NCBI RefSeq assembly: GCF_023184515.1
Contig: NZ_JAAHBP010000002.1
Coordinates: forward strand, 100,330 to 164,329
DNA length: 64,000 nucleotides
Reading direction: 5' to 3'
DNA from: Streptomyces sp. D2-8
Lineage (GTDB): Bacteria > Actinomycetota > Actinomycetes > Streptomycetales > Streptomycetaceae
Below the pieces are notes generated by a model that did no database searches, was not told where the DNA came from, and was given only the letters and a program-made list of their open reading frames with translations. Both the position numbers and the translations under genes were made by a program. The first letter of the stretch is position 1; every line of letters starts with the position of its first letter. Positions 52,755 to 61,312 of this stretch are shown here, piece after piece.

Positions 52755-53798
52755 TCACGGCAGTACGAGGTGCACGTCCCCGAACTCGTGCCACAGGTAC
52801 CGGCCCTGGAGCGCGGACGCGTATCCCCGCTCGACCGCCACCCGCCCCGCGACCGCCTCCAGCATCAGCAGATGCGAGGCCTCCGGCTCGTGCAGCCCGG
52901 TCAGCAGCCCGTCCACCACCCGCACCCCGCGCTCCGGCGTGACAACGAGATCCGTCCACCCCGCCCGCGCGCGTACGGCCCCGTCCGTACCCGCCGCCGA
53001 CTCCACGGCCCGCACCGCCGTCGTCCCGACCGCCACCACCCGGCCCCCACCGGCCCTCGCGGAGTTGATCAGCCGCGCGGACGCCTCGGGCACCGCGAAA
53101 CGCTCCGGGTACGGCGGCTCGTGCGCCTCCGCCGAGGCCACCCCCGTGTGCAGCGTGACCGGCGCGAACTGCACCCCCCGGCTCACCAGCTCCGCCACCA
53201 GCCGCGCCGTGAAGGGCCGCGCCGCGCTCGGCATCTCCGCACTGCCCGTCCCGTCCGCCGACGGCAGCGCGAACACCGTCCGGTAGACGGACAGCGGCTG
53301 GTCCCGCTCCGTGTACGCGTAGCGAATGGGCCGCCCGTACTCCCGCAGCAGCCCCGGCACCCCGGGTCCGGACACCCGCGCCCACCACAGCCGAGTGCCG
53401 CGCCGGCTCAACGGCTCCTCCAGTACGAGCCGTACGCGCCCCGGCAGGCACACCTCCCTGCCCGCGGGCCCACCCGCACGCGCGCGCGTGGTGCCCCGCC
53501 CGTCGGGCTCCCGCAGCTCCACCGCCCAGCGGCCGTCGTCCCCGCGCGTGGAGAAGTGCACCACCACGCGCGCGTGCCCGGTCCATCCGTCCACGGCCGC
53601 CGCCAGCGTGGCCGAGGTGTTGACCACGAGCACATCCCCGGCCCGCAACAGCAGCGGCAGCTCCGTGAACGTGTGATGTGCCACCTCGGCACCCCGCGAC
53701 ACCAGCATCCGTACGGCGTCCCGCTCCAGCCCGGGCCCCCGCTGCTCGACGGGCACCCGGGCCGACAGCTCCTCCGGTACCCGCACGGCCAGGGTCAT
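52755..53798 (-). CDS. QueA-like S-adenosylmethionine:tRNA ribosyltransferase-isomerase
   Basis: A 347-residue QueA-family protein starting MTLAVRVPEELSARVPVEQRG. Family blocks include LPLLLRAGDVLVVNTSATL, RYAYTERDQPLSVYRTVFA, SAARPFTARLVAELVSRGV, PVTLHTGVAS and HEPEASHLLMLEAVAG. QueA transfers the ribosyl part of SAM to 7-deazaguanine in tRNA on the way to queuosine. I see no tgt or other queuosine genes here, and many actinomycetes lack the pathway, so the true substrate may differ. It overlaps the SDR gene stop by four bases and is co-translated with it. Confidence 0.85.
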   Translation of the reverse strand: MTLAVRVPEELSARVPVEQRGPGLERDAVRMLVSRGAEVAHHTFTELPLLLRAGDVLVVNTSATLAAAVDGWTGHARVVVHFSTRGDDGRWAVELREPDGRGTTRARAGGPAGREVCLPGRVRLVLEEPLSRRGTRLWWARVSGPGVPGLLREYGRPIRYAYTERDQPLSVYRTVFALPSADGTGSAEMPSAARPFTARLVAELVSRGVQFAPVTLHTGVASAEAHEPPYPERFAVPEASARLINSARAGGGRVVAVGTTAVRAVESAAGTDGAVRARAGWTDLVVTPERGVRVVDGLLTGLHEPEASHLLMLEAVAGRVAVERGYASALQGRYLWHEFGDVHLVLP

Positions 53799-54493
53799 CG
53801 GGCCCCGTCCAGCAGCGCCGGAGCCCCGTACCGCCCGCTGGCCGGACGCTCGTCCAGCAGCCGGAGGAATCCCGGCACCACGGCCGCCGGCTCCGGCCGC
53901 GGCTCCCGGTCGTCCGGTACGGCCGCCGCATACAGGTCCGTGGCCATGTCGCCGGGGTCCACCGCCCAGACCCGCAGCCCCGGCTCCTCCACGGCGAGCA
54001 CGGCCATCAGATGGTCCAGGGCCGCCTTGGACGCCCCGTAGCCGCCCCAGGTCTCGTACGCCTCGGCCGCCGCGTCCGAGCTGACCGCGACGACGGTGCC
54101 CGCCCCCGAGGCCCGCAGCAGCGGCAGCGCCTCCTGGACCAGGCCCAGCCCGGCCACCAGATTCACCTCCAGCGCCCTGCGCAGCCCCTCCAGAGGCAGC
54201 TCCTCCAGCCCGACCAGCGGCTCGGCGCCCAGCGCGCTCGCGTTGTGCACCAGCAGGTCGACGCCGCCCAGCCGCCAGGCCGCCGACACCAGCTCCGCCC
54301 GGTGCGCGGCGTCCGTGACGTCCCCGGGCAGGGCGCTCACGCGCGTGCCGTGTGCGGAGACGGCCCCGGCCGTGTCCGCCAGCGCCTCGGCCCCCCTGGC
54401 GTCGAGCACCAGGTCCCAGTCCCGCCCGGCCAGGGCCTCGGCCAGCGCCCGCCCCAGGCCCTTCGAGGCCCCGGTGATGATCGCAACCGGCAT
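53795..54493 (-). CDS. SDR family oxidoreductase
   Basis: A 232-residue classical short-chain dehydrogenase starting MPVAIITGASKGLGRALAEALAG. The cofactor loop is TGASKGLG (7-14), with DVTDAAHRAEL, HNASALG, the catalytic Ser in VAVSSDAA and YGASKAAL (YxxxK). The substrate is unknown. Its four-base overlap with the queA-like gene suggests a shared job, perhaps in the same modification chemistry, which is inference only. Confidence 0.88.
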   Translation of the reverse strand: MPVAIITGASKGLGRALAEALAGRDWDLVLDARGAEALADTAGAVSAHGTRVSALPGDVTDAAHRAELVSAAWRLGGVDLLVHNASALGAEPLVGLEELPLEGLRRALEVNLVAGLGLVQEALPLLRASGAGTVVAVSSDAAAEAYETWGGYGASKAALDHLMAVLAVEEPGLRVWAVDPGDMATDLYAAAVPDDREPRPEPAAVVPGFLRLLDERPASGRYGAPALLDGAR

Positions 54494-54729
54494 GATCCAC
54501 TCCCTCGTCGTGATCGCGTGCCCTCAACGTAGGAACGGGCCGGCCCGGGCCGCCTCGGACGCGGGGCGCAATCCGCCGGGTCCCTTCGCCCTACGCCAAC
54601 GGCCCGCCGCCCTTGGACCTACGCCGCCCCGCCCGGCCGTCTCGGCCCCGCGACCTAGGTCCAGCGGACGGGGCGCCCGCCGCCACCGGTCCGATCCGCG
54701 CCGTCACAGCCCGCCGGTACCGTGAGGAC

Positions 54730-55875
54730 ATGAGTCACGGCCCCCGGTCCGGCCTCGCGGCGGTGAGCTCCGCGTTGCTGGCCATGAGCAGGCATCTCGA
54801 GGTGCGCGACGTCCTCAAGACGATCGTCGCCTCGGCCCGCGAGCTGCTCGACGCGCAGTACGCCGCGCTCGGCGTCCCGGACGACCACGGCGGCTTCGCC
54901 CAGTTCGTGGTCGACGGCGTCAGCGAGGAGCAGTGGAAGGCCATCGGCCCCCTCCCGCGCCAGCACGGCATCCTCGCCGCGATGCTCCACGAGGCCAGGT
55001 CCGAGCGCCTTGCGGACGTCCGCAAGGACCCCCGCTTCGAGGGCTGGCCGAAGGCCCACCCGGACCTGGTCGACTTCCTGGGCCTGCCGATCCGCGACGG
55101 CGACGAGGTCCTCGGAGCGCTGTTCCTGGCCAACAAGAACTGTGAGCGGCCCGAAGGCGGCTGCGGCTTCACCGAGGACGACGAGGAACTGCTCGGCATC
55201 CTCGCCCAGCACGCCGCCATCGCCCTCACCAACGCCCGCCTCTACGAACGCAGCCGCGAACTGACCATCGCCGAGGAACGCTCCCGCCTCGCCCACGAAC
55301 TGCACGACGCGGTCAGCCAGAAGCTGTTCTCCCTCCGCCTGACCGCCCAGGCCGCGGCCCGCCTGGTGGACCGCGACCCCTCCCGCGCCAAGGGAGAACT
55401 CCAGCAGGTGGCCGCCCTGGCCGCCGAGGCCGCCGACGAACTGCGCGCGGCGGTCGTCGAGTTGCGCCCCGCCGCCCTCGACGAGGACGGCCTCGTCGCG
55501 ACCCTCCGGACGCAGATCCAGGTCCTCGACCGGGCCCACAGTGCCCGCGTCACCTTCGCCGGTCACGGCGTGAAGGCCCTGCCCGCCTCCCAGGAGGAGG
55601 CTCTCCTGCGCGTGGCCCAGGAAGCCCTGCACAACGCGCTGCGCCACTCCGGCGCCGACCACGTCGACGTGACCCTGGACCGCCGCGGCAGCGGAGCCGT
55701 CCTGCGCGTCACGGACGACGGCGGCGGCTTCGACCCGAGCGCGGTCCGCCGCGCGGGACGCCATCTCGGCCTGGTCTCGATGCGGGACCGGGCGAGCGGC
55801 GCCGGAGGCACGCTGACCGTGGATTCGGCGCCCGACAAGGGCACCGTGATCGAGATGGAGGTCCCCGGTGGCTGA
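54730..55875 (+). CDS. GAF domain sensor histidine kinase (NarL/DesK type)
   Basis: A 381-residue cytosolic kinase. The GAF domain spans about 15-170 (LEVRDVLKTIVASARELLDAQYAALGV, then LGLPIRDGDEVLGALFLANK). A HisKA_3 dimerisation helix carries the phospho-acceptor His192 in ARLAHELHDAVSQKLFSLRL-type sequence (residues SRLAHELHDAVSQ), and a HATPase domain (about 285-378) has LLRVAQEALHNALRHSGA and VTDDGGGFD. No membrane segment is present, so it senses an internal signal or ligand. The 8-base overlap with the response regulator makes them a pair. Confidence 0.92.
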   Translation: MSHGPRSGLAAVSSALLAMSRHLEVRDVLKTIVASARELLDAQYAALGVPDDHGGFAQFVVDGVSEEQWKAIGPLPRQHGILAAMLHEARSERLADVRKDPRFEGWPKAHPDLVDFLGLPIRDGDEVLGALFLANKNCERPEGGCGFTEDDEELLGILAQHAAIALTNARLYERSRELTIAEERSRLAHELHDAVSQKLFSLRLTAQAAARLVDRDPSRAKGELQQVAALAAEAADELRAAVVELRPAALDEDGLVATLRTQIQVLDRAHSARVTFAGHGVKALPASQEEALLRVAQEALHNALRHSGADHVDVTLDRRGSGAVLRVTDDGGGFDPSAVRRAGRHLGLVSMRDRASGAGGTLTVDSAPDKGTVIEMEVPGG

Positions 55876-56509
55876 CGCAATCAGAGTGCTGCTCGTCGAC
55901 GACCACCAGGTCGTCCGCCGGGGCCTGCGCACCTTCCTCGAAGTGCAGGACGACATCGAGGTCGTCGGCGAGGCGGCGGACGGCGCCGAAGGAGTCGACC
56001 GTGCCGAGGAGTTGAAGCCCGACGTCATCCTCATGGACGTCAAGATGCCGGGCATGGACGGCGTCGACGCCCTGCGCAGACTCCGCGAACTGAACAACCC
56101 CGCGCGCGTGCTGGTCGTCACCAGCTTCACCGAGCAGCGCACGGTGGTCCCGGCCCTGCGCGCCGGCGCAGCGGGGTACGTCTACAAGGACGTCGACCCC
56201 GACGCGCTCGCCGGAGCCATCCGCTCGGTCCATGCCGGGCACATCCTCCTCCAGCCGGAGGTCGCCGGCGCGCTGCTGGCGCAGGAGGAGACCAACTCGG
56301 GCACCGGAAGGGCCGGTTCGCTCACCGAGCGGGAGCGGGAGGTCCTCGGCCTCATAGCGGACGGCCGCTCCAACCGGGAGATCGCCCGCGCGCTCGTCCT
56401 CTCCGAGAAGACCGTCAAGACCCACGTCTCGAACATCCTGATGAAACTCGACCTGGCCGACCGGACGCAGGCCGCCCTGTGGGCCGTTCGCCATGGCGTG
56501 ACCGGCTGA
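55868..56509 (+). CDS. NarL/LuxR family response regulator
   Basis: A 213-residue regulator from GTG inside the kinase gene. The receiver domain has Asp11-Asp12 (VDDHQVVRRG), phospho-acceptor Asp57 (ILMDVKMPGMDG), VTSFTEQ and Lys in YVYKDVD. The C-terminal LuxR helix-turn-helix (about 152-213) has LTEREREVLGLIADGRSN and LSEKTVKTHVSNIL. It is the cognate partner of the GAF kinase. Targets are unknown; chpE starts 155 bases downstream in the same direction. Confidence 0.93.
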   Translation: MADAIRVLLVDDHQVVRRGLRTFLEVQDDIEVVGEAADGAEGVDRAEELKPDVILMDVKMPGMDGVDALRRLRELNNPARVLVVTSFTEQRTVVPALRAGAAGYVYKDVDPDALAGAIRSVHAGHILLQPEVAGALLAQEETNSGTGRAGSLTEREREVLGLIADGRSNREIARALVLSEKTVKTHVSNILMKLDLADRTQAALWAVRHGVTG

Positions 56510-56533
56510 GAGGCTCACCCCACGGCACGCGGA

Positions 56534-56594
56534 AGGTTGCGTTCCGGACCGAGATTCATACTGTCGTGGGAACGTCCCCCATACGGCGCAACCT
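56534..56594 (+). promoter_or_regulatory. Putative chpE promoter region with inverted repeat
   Basis: TTGCGT (56537-56542), 16 bases and TACTGT (56559-56564) form a possible promoter. It lies within an 8-bp inverted repeat, AGGTTGCG (56534-56541) and CGCAACCT (56587-56594). The start of chpE follows about 100 bases after the -10. Confidence 0.35.
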
Positions 56595-56664
56595 CGGTGG
56601 ATCTCCGCCGTTCTCCAGTGCGTGCTGCGGCGCCTGCCGCGGCGATCGCAAGGAGGGCTCAGAA

Positions 56665-56907
56665 GTGAAGAACCTGAAGAAGGCAGCGGCCGTGACGATG
56701 GTGACGGGTGGCCTGCTGGCCGCCGGCGCGGGCATGGCCTCCGCCACCAGCGCGCACGCCGACGGCCAGGCCGTGGGCTCCCCGGGCGTCGGCTCGGGCA
56801 ACGTCGTCCAGGCCCCGGTGCACGTCCCGGTCAACGTGTCCGGCAACAGCGTGAACGTCGTGGGCATCCTGAACCCGGCCTTCGGCAACCTCGCCGTCAA
56901 CCACTGA
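56665..56907 (+). CDS. chpE: Short chaplin, ChpE type
   Basis: An 80-residue secreted hydrophobic protein of the aerial surface. Start GTG with AGGAGG 9 bases upstream. The signal peptide (KKAAAVTMVTGGLLAAGAGMASA) leads to one chaplin domain with GSPGVGSGNVVQAPVHVPVNVSGNS and VNVVGILNPAFGN. No cysteine is present, which distinguishes ChpE from the other short chaplins, and there is no LPxTG. Chaplins assemble amyloid-like fibrils that let hyphae grow into air; ChpE is the one made also in submerged growth in S. coelicolor. A hairpin follows. Confidence 0.92.
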   Translation: MKNLKKAAAVTMVTGGLLAAGAGMASATSAHADGQAVGSPGVGSGNVVQAPVHVPVNVSGNSVNVVGILNPAFGNLAVNH

Positions 56908-56941
56908 CGCTCCGTCTCCGTCTCCGAGCCGGAGGTGACAC

Positions 56942-56969
56942 CGGCCTCCCGGTCCTGCCCGGGAGGCCG
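56942..56969 (+). terminator. Terminator hairpin of chpE
   Basis: CGGCCTCCCGG (56942-56952) pairs with CCGGGAGGCCG (56959-56969), 35 bases after the stop. The rest of 56970-57169 is GC-rich without a supported gene. Confidence 0.75.
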
Positions 56970-57169
56970 TTCGGCATTACTACGGCCATGCCCGCCGCCC
57001 AGCTGCGGGCATGCGTGCCGCTGGGGGCGGCACGGGTGGGCGCAGCGGCATCCCGTTCCGCCGGGCTGCGGACCCACCCGGCCCCAGCACCGACGCCGGG
57101 CGCCCCGCTACGCCGGGCTGAGAAACCCCCCGCCCCCAGCACAAACGCCGAGCATCACACGAAGAACCG

Positions 57170-57958
57170 TCACCGCACCCCCCGCTCCCGCTCCTCCACA
57201 ACGGAGTTGTACGCCGCGACCTGCGCCCGCCGAGCCGTCCGCTCCACCGGCCGCAACGCCTCCCGCCGCGCAAAGATCTCGGACGAACTCACCGCACCCC
57301 CGTGCCCACTCTCCGTCGCCACAGTGATCAGCGTCCCCACCCGCTGCGCCAGCTCCAGCACCCGCACCGCCCGCGGCGGATACCCCGGCGCCAGCACCTC
57401 CCGCCCCCGCTCGGCCCGCGCCCGGTACGCATCGACCGCCGCCTCCGCCACCGGCCCCGACCCGGCCACGTCCAGCCGCGTCAGCACCTCGGTGGCCTCC
57501 CGCAGGGCCTCCGCCAGCTCTCGCTCCGCCTCGCCCAGCGACGGCACATCCGCGGGCGGCGCCTCCCGCACGGGCAGCACATGCCACACGACCTCGACAT
57601 GCACATCACCCTCGGGCCCGGCCTCGTACACCTCCGGCACCAGCCCGAACGCCGAGCCGCAACAGACCACCGCCTGCTCGGCGTCCAGCGCCCGCGCGTT
57701 GAACTCCGGCGGCCCGCTCAGCCCCAGCGGATGCCCCGGCGCGGGCAGCGCGACCCGCAGCCCGGTCACCCCGAGCGCCCGCAGCCGTCCCAGCGCGAGC
57801 GTGAGCCCCACGGGTGCCGACTCCCCGGGCAGTCCCTCGACCCGGTGCACCGCGTCCTCGCCGACGATGGCGAGAACAGCATCGTCCGGCGAGACAAGTC
57901 CGGCCAAAAGGGCATTTCCCCAAGCTGTGAGACGTCCAGCACGCGGTTCCGAGAGCAT
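57170..57958 (-). CDS. Conserved protein of unknown function
   Basis: A 262-residue soluble protein starting MLSEPRAGRLTAWGNALLAGLVSPDDAVLA. The N-terminal half has an alpha/beta look (RALGVTGLRVALPAPGHPLGL, EQAVVCCGSAFGLVPEV) and the C-terminal part is helical with acidic and basic runs (LGEAERELAEALREATEVL). I do not recognise a domain or active site. I think it is present across Streptomyces. It is divergent from the ABC ATPase gene. Confidence 0.75.
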   Translation of the reverse strand: MLSEPRAGRLTAWGNALLAGLVSPDDAVLAIVGEDAVHRVEGLPGESAPVGLTLALGRLRALGVTGLRVALPAPGHPLGLSGPPEFNARALDAEQAVVCCGSAFGLVPEVYEAGPEGDVHVEVVWHVLPVREAPPADVPSLGEAERELAEALREATEVLTRLDVAGSGPVAEAAVDAYRARAERGREVLAPGYPPRAVRVLELAQRVGTLITVATESGHGGAVSSSEIFARREALRPVERTARRAQVAAYNSVVEERERGVR

Positions 57959-58119
57959 GCTTCCACCCTAGGACCCTCCAAGGACCGGACCGAGGGAATG
58001 CCCCGGCCGACCGGTGGCGTAGATTTCATGGAGGGCTGCGCCCACCGGCGCGGCGGACCGAGCCACAGGCTTACGCGACAGCCGAGACCGGCCACACTGC
58101 AAGGGGAGACAACGCGCTC

Positions 58120-58917
58120 ATGAGCGATGTTCTGGAGCTTCAGGACGTATCCGTGGTCCGTGAGGGCCGGGCTCTGGTGGACCAGGTCTCCTGGTCGGTC
58201 AAGGAGGGCGAGCGCTGGGTCATCCTCGGCCCGAACGGCGCCGGCAAGACCACCCTCCTCAACCTCGCTTCCACCTACCTCTTCCCCAGCGCGGGCAGCG
58301 CCACCATCCTCGGCGAGACCCTCGGCCGCCCCGGCACCGACGTCTTCGAGCTGCGTCCCCGCATCGGCATGGCAGGCATCGCCATGACCGAGAAGCTCCC
58401 CAAGCGCCAGACGGTCCTGGAGACGGTGCTGACCGCCGCCTACGGCATGACCGCCACCTGGCACGAGGACTACGAGGACATCGACGAGCAGCGCGCCCGC
58501 GCCTTCCTCGACCGCCTCGGCATGAGCGAGTACCTGGAGCGCAGGTTCGGCACCCTCTCCGAGGGCGAGCGCAAGCGCACCCTGATCGCCCGCGCCCTGA
58601 TGACCGACCCCGAACTGCTCCTCCTCGACGAGCCCGCCGCCGGCCTCGACCTCGGCGGCCGCGAGGACCTCGTCCGCCGCCTCGGCCGGCTCGCCCTCGA
58701 CCCGATCGCCCCCTCGATGCTCATGGTCACCCACCATGTCGAGGAGATCCCTCCGGGCTTCACCCACGTCCTCATGATCCGTCAGGGCAAGGTCCTCGCC
58801 GCCGGCCCGCTGGAGCTCGAACTCACCTCCCGCAACCTCTCCCTCTGCTTCGGCCTCCCGCTCGTCGTCGAACAGTCGGGCGAGCGCTGGACCGCACAGG
58901 GCCTCCCGCTCTCCTGA
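58120..58917 (+). CDS. ABC transporter ATP-binding protein
   Basis: A single ATPase of 265 residues: Walker A GPNGAGKTT (about 38-46), Q-loop region MAGIAMTEKLPKRQTVLETV, a degenerate signature LSEGERKR, Walker B LLLLDEPAAGLD and switch His in VTHHVEEIP. No permease gene is adjacent, so it either pairs with one elsewhere or acts alone. The shape resembles the YlmA/ModF-like stand-alone ATPases. It begins 38 bases after GGGGAGAC-type sequence close to the start. Confidence 0.87.
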   Translation: MSDVLELQDVSVVREGRALVDQVSWSVKEGERWVILGPNGAGKTTLLNLASTYLFPSAGSATILGETLGRPGTDVFELRPRIGMAGIAMTEKLPKRQTVLETVLTAAYGMTATWHEDYEDIDEQRARAFLDRLGMSEYLERRFGTLSEGERKRTLIARALMTDPELLLLDEPAAGLDLGGREDLVRRLGRLALDPIAPSMLMVTHHVEEIPPGFTHVLMIRQGKVLAAGPLELELTSRNLSLCFGLPLVVEQSGERWTAQGLPLS

Positions 58918-59012
58918 GCCTGCCCGTCACCACTCAAATCCCAGAGCAAGAACGGGATTTCACACCACGGGCGCCCTGTCGGTGACAGGGCCCGCGGACC
59001 TACCATGACCAT

Positions 59013-59444
59013 GTGGAAATCGACGCATGGCTGTGGTGGCTGATCGGCGCGGCAGCGCTCGGCATCGCGCTCGTGGTGACCGCGATGCCCGAACTCGCGA
59101 TGCTGGCGGTGGGCGCCATCGCCGCGGCGGTGGTCACCGGCGTTTTCGGCGGCGGAGCCGTCGCCCAGGTCGCGGTATTCGCCGTCATCTCGACCGCGGG
59201 CATCGCCGTCGTACGGCCCATCGCGAACCGGCATCGTGCTCAACGGCCCCAACTCTCCACCGGCGTGGACGCGTTGAAGGGCAGACAGGCCGTCGTCCTG
59301 GAACGTGTCGACGCCTCCGGCGGCCGGATCAAGCTGGCCGGCGAGGTCTGGTCGGCCCGAGCCCTCGACACCGGCCGCGCTTACGAAGTAGGCCAGGAAG
59401 TGGATGTCGTGGACATCGAGGGAGCCACCGCGATCGTCATGTGA
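59013..59444 (+). CDS. NfeD family membrane protein
   Basis: A 143-residue protein from GTG. Three hydrophobic segments (WLWWLIGAAALGIALVVTAM, LAMLAVGAIAAAVVTGVFGGG, AQVAVFAVISTAGIAVV) are followed by a C-terminal OB-fold (about 85-143; GRQAVVLERVDASGGRIKLAGEVWSAR). NfeD proteins work with SPFH proteins in membrane microdomains. The SPFH gene lies 132 bases downstream in the same direction, supporting a pair. Confidence 0.9.
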   Translation: MEIDAWLWWLIGAAALGIALVVTAMPELAMLAVGAIAAAVVTGVFGGGAVAQVAVFAVISTAGIAVVRPIANRHRAQRPQLSTGVDALKGRQAVVLERVDASGGRIKLAGEVWSARALDTGRAYEVGQEVDVVDIEGATAIVM

Positions 59445-59576
59445 CCTCGCAGGACGTAACTGGAGTGAACTCCTCGCCAGCCACACGACGGTCTGTCAGA
59501 CTCGACCAGCAAGATCTTCGACAACCATAAGATCTGCCGAAGGCGCCGAAGCGGAGAAGGGACACGGGGAACGACG

Positions 59577-60536
59577 ATGGAACCGGTCATCATCGTCCTG
59601 ATCATTCTGGTGGTGTTGGTCTTCATCGCCCTGATCAAGACGATCCAAGTCATCCCACAGGCCAGCGCGGCCATCGTCGAGCGCTTCGGGCGCTACACGC
59701 GGACACTCAACGCGGGCCTCAACATCGTCGTCCCGTTCATCGACACCATCCGCAACCGCATCGACCTGCGTGAACAGGTCGTGCCCTTCCCGCCGCAGCC
59801 GGTGATCACCCAGGACAACCTGGTCGTGAACATCGACACCGTCATCTACTACCAGGTGACCGACGCACGGGCCGCGACCTACGAAGTCGCCAGCTACATC
59901 CAGGCCATCGAGCAGCTCACCGTCACCACGCTCCGCAACATCATCGGCGGCATGGACCTGGAGCGCACCCTGACCTCCCGCGAGGAGATCAACGCGGCCC
60001 TGCGCGGCGTCCTCGACGAGGCCACCGGCAAGTGGGGCATCCGCGTCAACCGCGTCGAACTCAAGGCGATCGAACCGCCCACCTCCATCCAGGACTCGAT
60101 GGAGAAGCAGATGCGCGCCGACCGCGACAAGCGCGCCGCGATCCTCCAGGCCGAAGGTGTCCGGCAGTCCGAGATCCTGCGCGCCGAGGGTGAGAAGCAG
60201 TCCCAGATCCTGCGCGCCGAAGGTGAGGCCAAGGCCGCCGCCCTGCGCGCCGAGGGCGAGGCCCAGGCCGTCCGCACGGTCTTCGAGGCCATCCACGCCG
60301 GCGACCCGGACCAGAAGCTCCTCTCCTACCAGTACCTCCAGATGCTCCCCAAGATCGCCGAAGGCGACGCCAACAAGCTCTGGATCGTCCCCAGCGAGAT
60401 CGGCGACGCCCTCAAGGGCCTCTCCGGCGCCATGGGCAACTTCGGTGGCCTCGGCGGCGGTTCCGGCGGCAACGGCGGCGCGTCCGGAGGCGGCGTCCCC
60501 GCCCAGGAGCGCCGCGAGAAGCCGTCCATCGACTGA
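59577..60536 (+). CDS. SPFH/band 7 family protein (QmcA/slipin type)
   Basis: A 319-residue membrane-anchored protein. One N-terminal helix (VIIVLIILVVLVFIALI) is followed by the band 7 domain (about 25-190; ASAAIVERFGRYTRTLNAGL and VITQDNLVVNIDTVIYYQV). A helical stretch then has repeats of the form ILRAEGEKQS (about 185-230), and a Gly-rich tail ends the protein. Such proteins form oligomeric rings on the membrane and organise microdomains or control FtsH-type proteases. It pairs with the NfeD gene before it. Confidence 0.92.
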   Translation: MEPVIIVLIILVVLVFIALIKTIQVIPQASAAIVERFGRYTRTLNAGLNIVVPFIDTIRNRIDLREQVVPFPPQPVITQDNLVVNIDTVIYYQVTDARAATYEVASYIQAIEQLTVTTLRNIIGGMDLERTLTSREEINAALRGVLDEATGKWGIRVNRVELKAIEPPTSIQDSMEKQMRADRDKRAAILQAEGVRQSEILRAEGEKQSQILRAEGEAKAAALRAEGEAQAVRTVFEAIHAGDPDQKLLSYQYLQMLPKIAEGDANKLWIVPSEIGDALKGLSGAMGNFGGLGGGSGGNGGASGGGVPAQERREKPSID

Positions 60537-60547
60537 CCCGGCACGCA

Positions 60548-60586
60548 CGAAGGGGGCCCGCTTCCCAGGGAAGCGGGCCCCCTTCG
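60548..60586. terminator. Bidirectional terminator between SPFH and HNH genes
   Basis: CGAAGGGGGCCCGCTTC and GAAGCGGGCCCCCTTCG are perfect 17-bp arms around a short loop, between convergent genes. Confidence 0.85.
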
Positions 60587-60596
60587 TACGACAGCC

Positions 60597-61103
60597 CTAG
60601 GCCGCGGGCTGGGCCAGCCACCCCGGCAGCGCGTCGAAGTCGCCCTGCCCCAGCGCCAGCAGCATGGCGTCCGCCGGAGTCGGCTCGAACGGCTGCCGCA
60701 GCAGCGGCATCCCGGCCTCCTCCGGAGTCCGGTTCGCCTTACGGTGATTGTCCTGCGCACACGAGGCCACCGTGTTCAGCCACGAGTCCTGACCCCCCTG
60801 GGACCGCGGCACCACGTGGTCCACGGTCGTCGCCCGCCTCCCGCAGTACGCGCACCGGTGCCGGTCCCTGATCAGCACACCCCGCCTCGACCACGGCGCT
60901 CGTCTTCGGAACGGCACCCGTACGTACTGGCAGAGCCTGATCACCCGGGGCGCCGGTATGTCGACCGCGGCTCCCCGCATCCGCAGTTCGGGGTGGGCCT
61001 GCTCGACGACGGCCTTGTCCTGAAGCACCAGAACGACGGCTCGATTCAACGTCACCGTCGACAGCGGCTCGAAGCTCGCGTTCAGCACCAGCGTGTCCCG
61101 CAT
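60597..61103 (-). CDS. HNH endonuclease family protein
   Basis: A 168-residue protein starting MRDTLVLNASFEPLSTVTLNRA. The HNH module (about 85-130) has the zinc pair CAYCG, the catalytic TVDHVVPRSQGG, Asn in WLNTVASC and the second zinc half with CAQDNHRKANR. The N-terminal 80 residues form the domain usual for this HNH_5-type group. Its cellular role is unknown. Members are chromosomal and conserved in actinobacteria, so it is not obviously a phage or intron enzyme. Confidence 0.9.
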   Translation of the reverse strand: MRDTLVLNASFEPLSTVTLNRAVVLVLQDKAVVEQAHPELRMRGAAVDIPAPRVIRLCQYVRVPFRRRAPWSRRGVLIRDRHRCAYCGRRATTVDHVVPRSQGGQDSWLNTVASCAQDNHRKANRTPEEAGMPLLRQPFEPTPADAMLLALGQGDFDALPGWLAQPAA

Positions 61104-61239
61104 ACCAGCCCACCTCCCGTGTGCACCGGCCCACCCCCTGGCGGGCTGGGATCAACTCTGGCCGGGCACGCCGAGATGGACAACGCAATATCTGCTGCTC
61201 CCACGGGGGGCGAACCCCGCGACCCCCGGCAACAAAAAT

Positions 61240-61275
61240 GCCCGCTCCTGATCAATTCCAAGACCAGGAGCGGGC
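61240..61275 (-). terminator. Hairpin between PEBP and HNH genes
   Basis: GCCCGCTCCTG (61240-61250) pairs with CAGGAGCGGGC (61265-61275). On the minus strand the stem is followed by ATTTTTG, a T-run, so it ends the PEBP gene transcript. Confidence 0.8.
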
Positions 61276-61312
61276 AAACGTTCCATGAACGCCGGGATCG
61301 CGGGCGGCTTGC

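Noticed and set aside
61200..61275. tRNA-like sequence with CGAACCCCGCGACC on the plus strand
   Set aside because: It resembles a T-arm, but no anticodon stem, D-arm or acceptor stem can be built. The conserved part is better explained as the terminator hairpin at 61240-61275.
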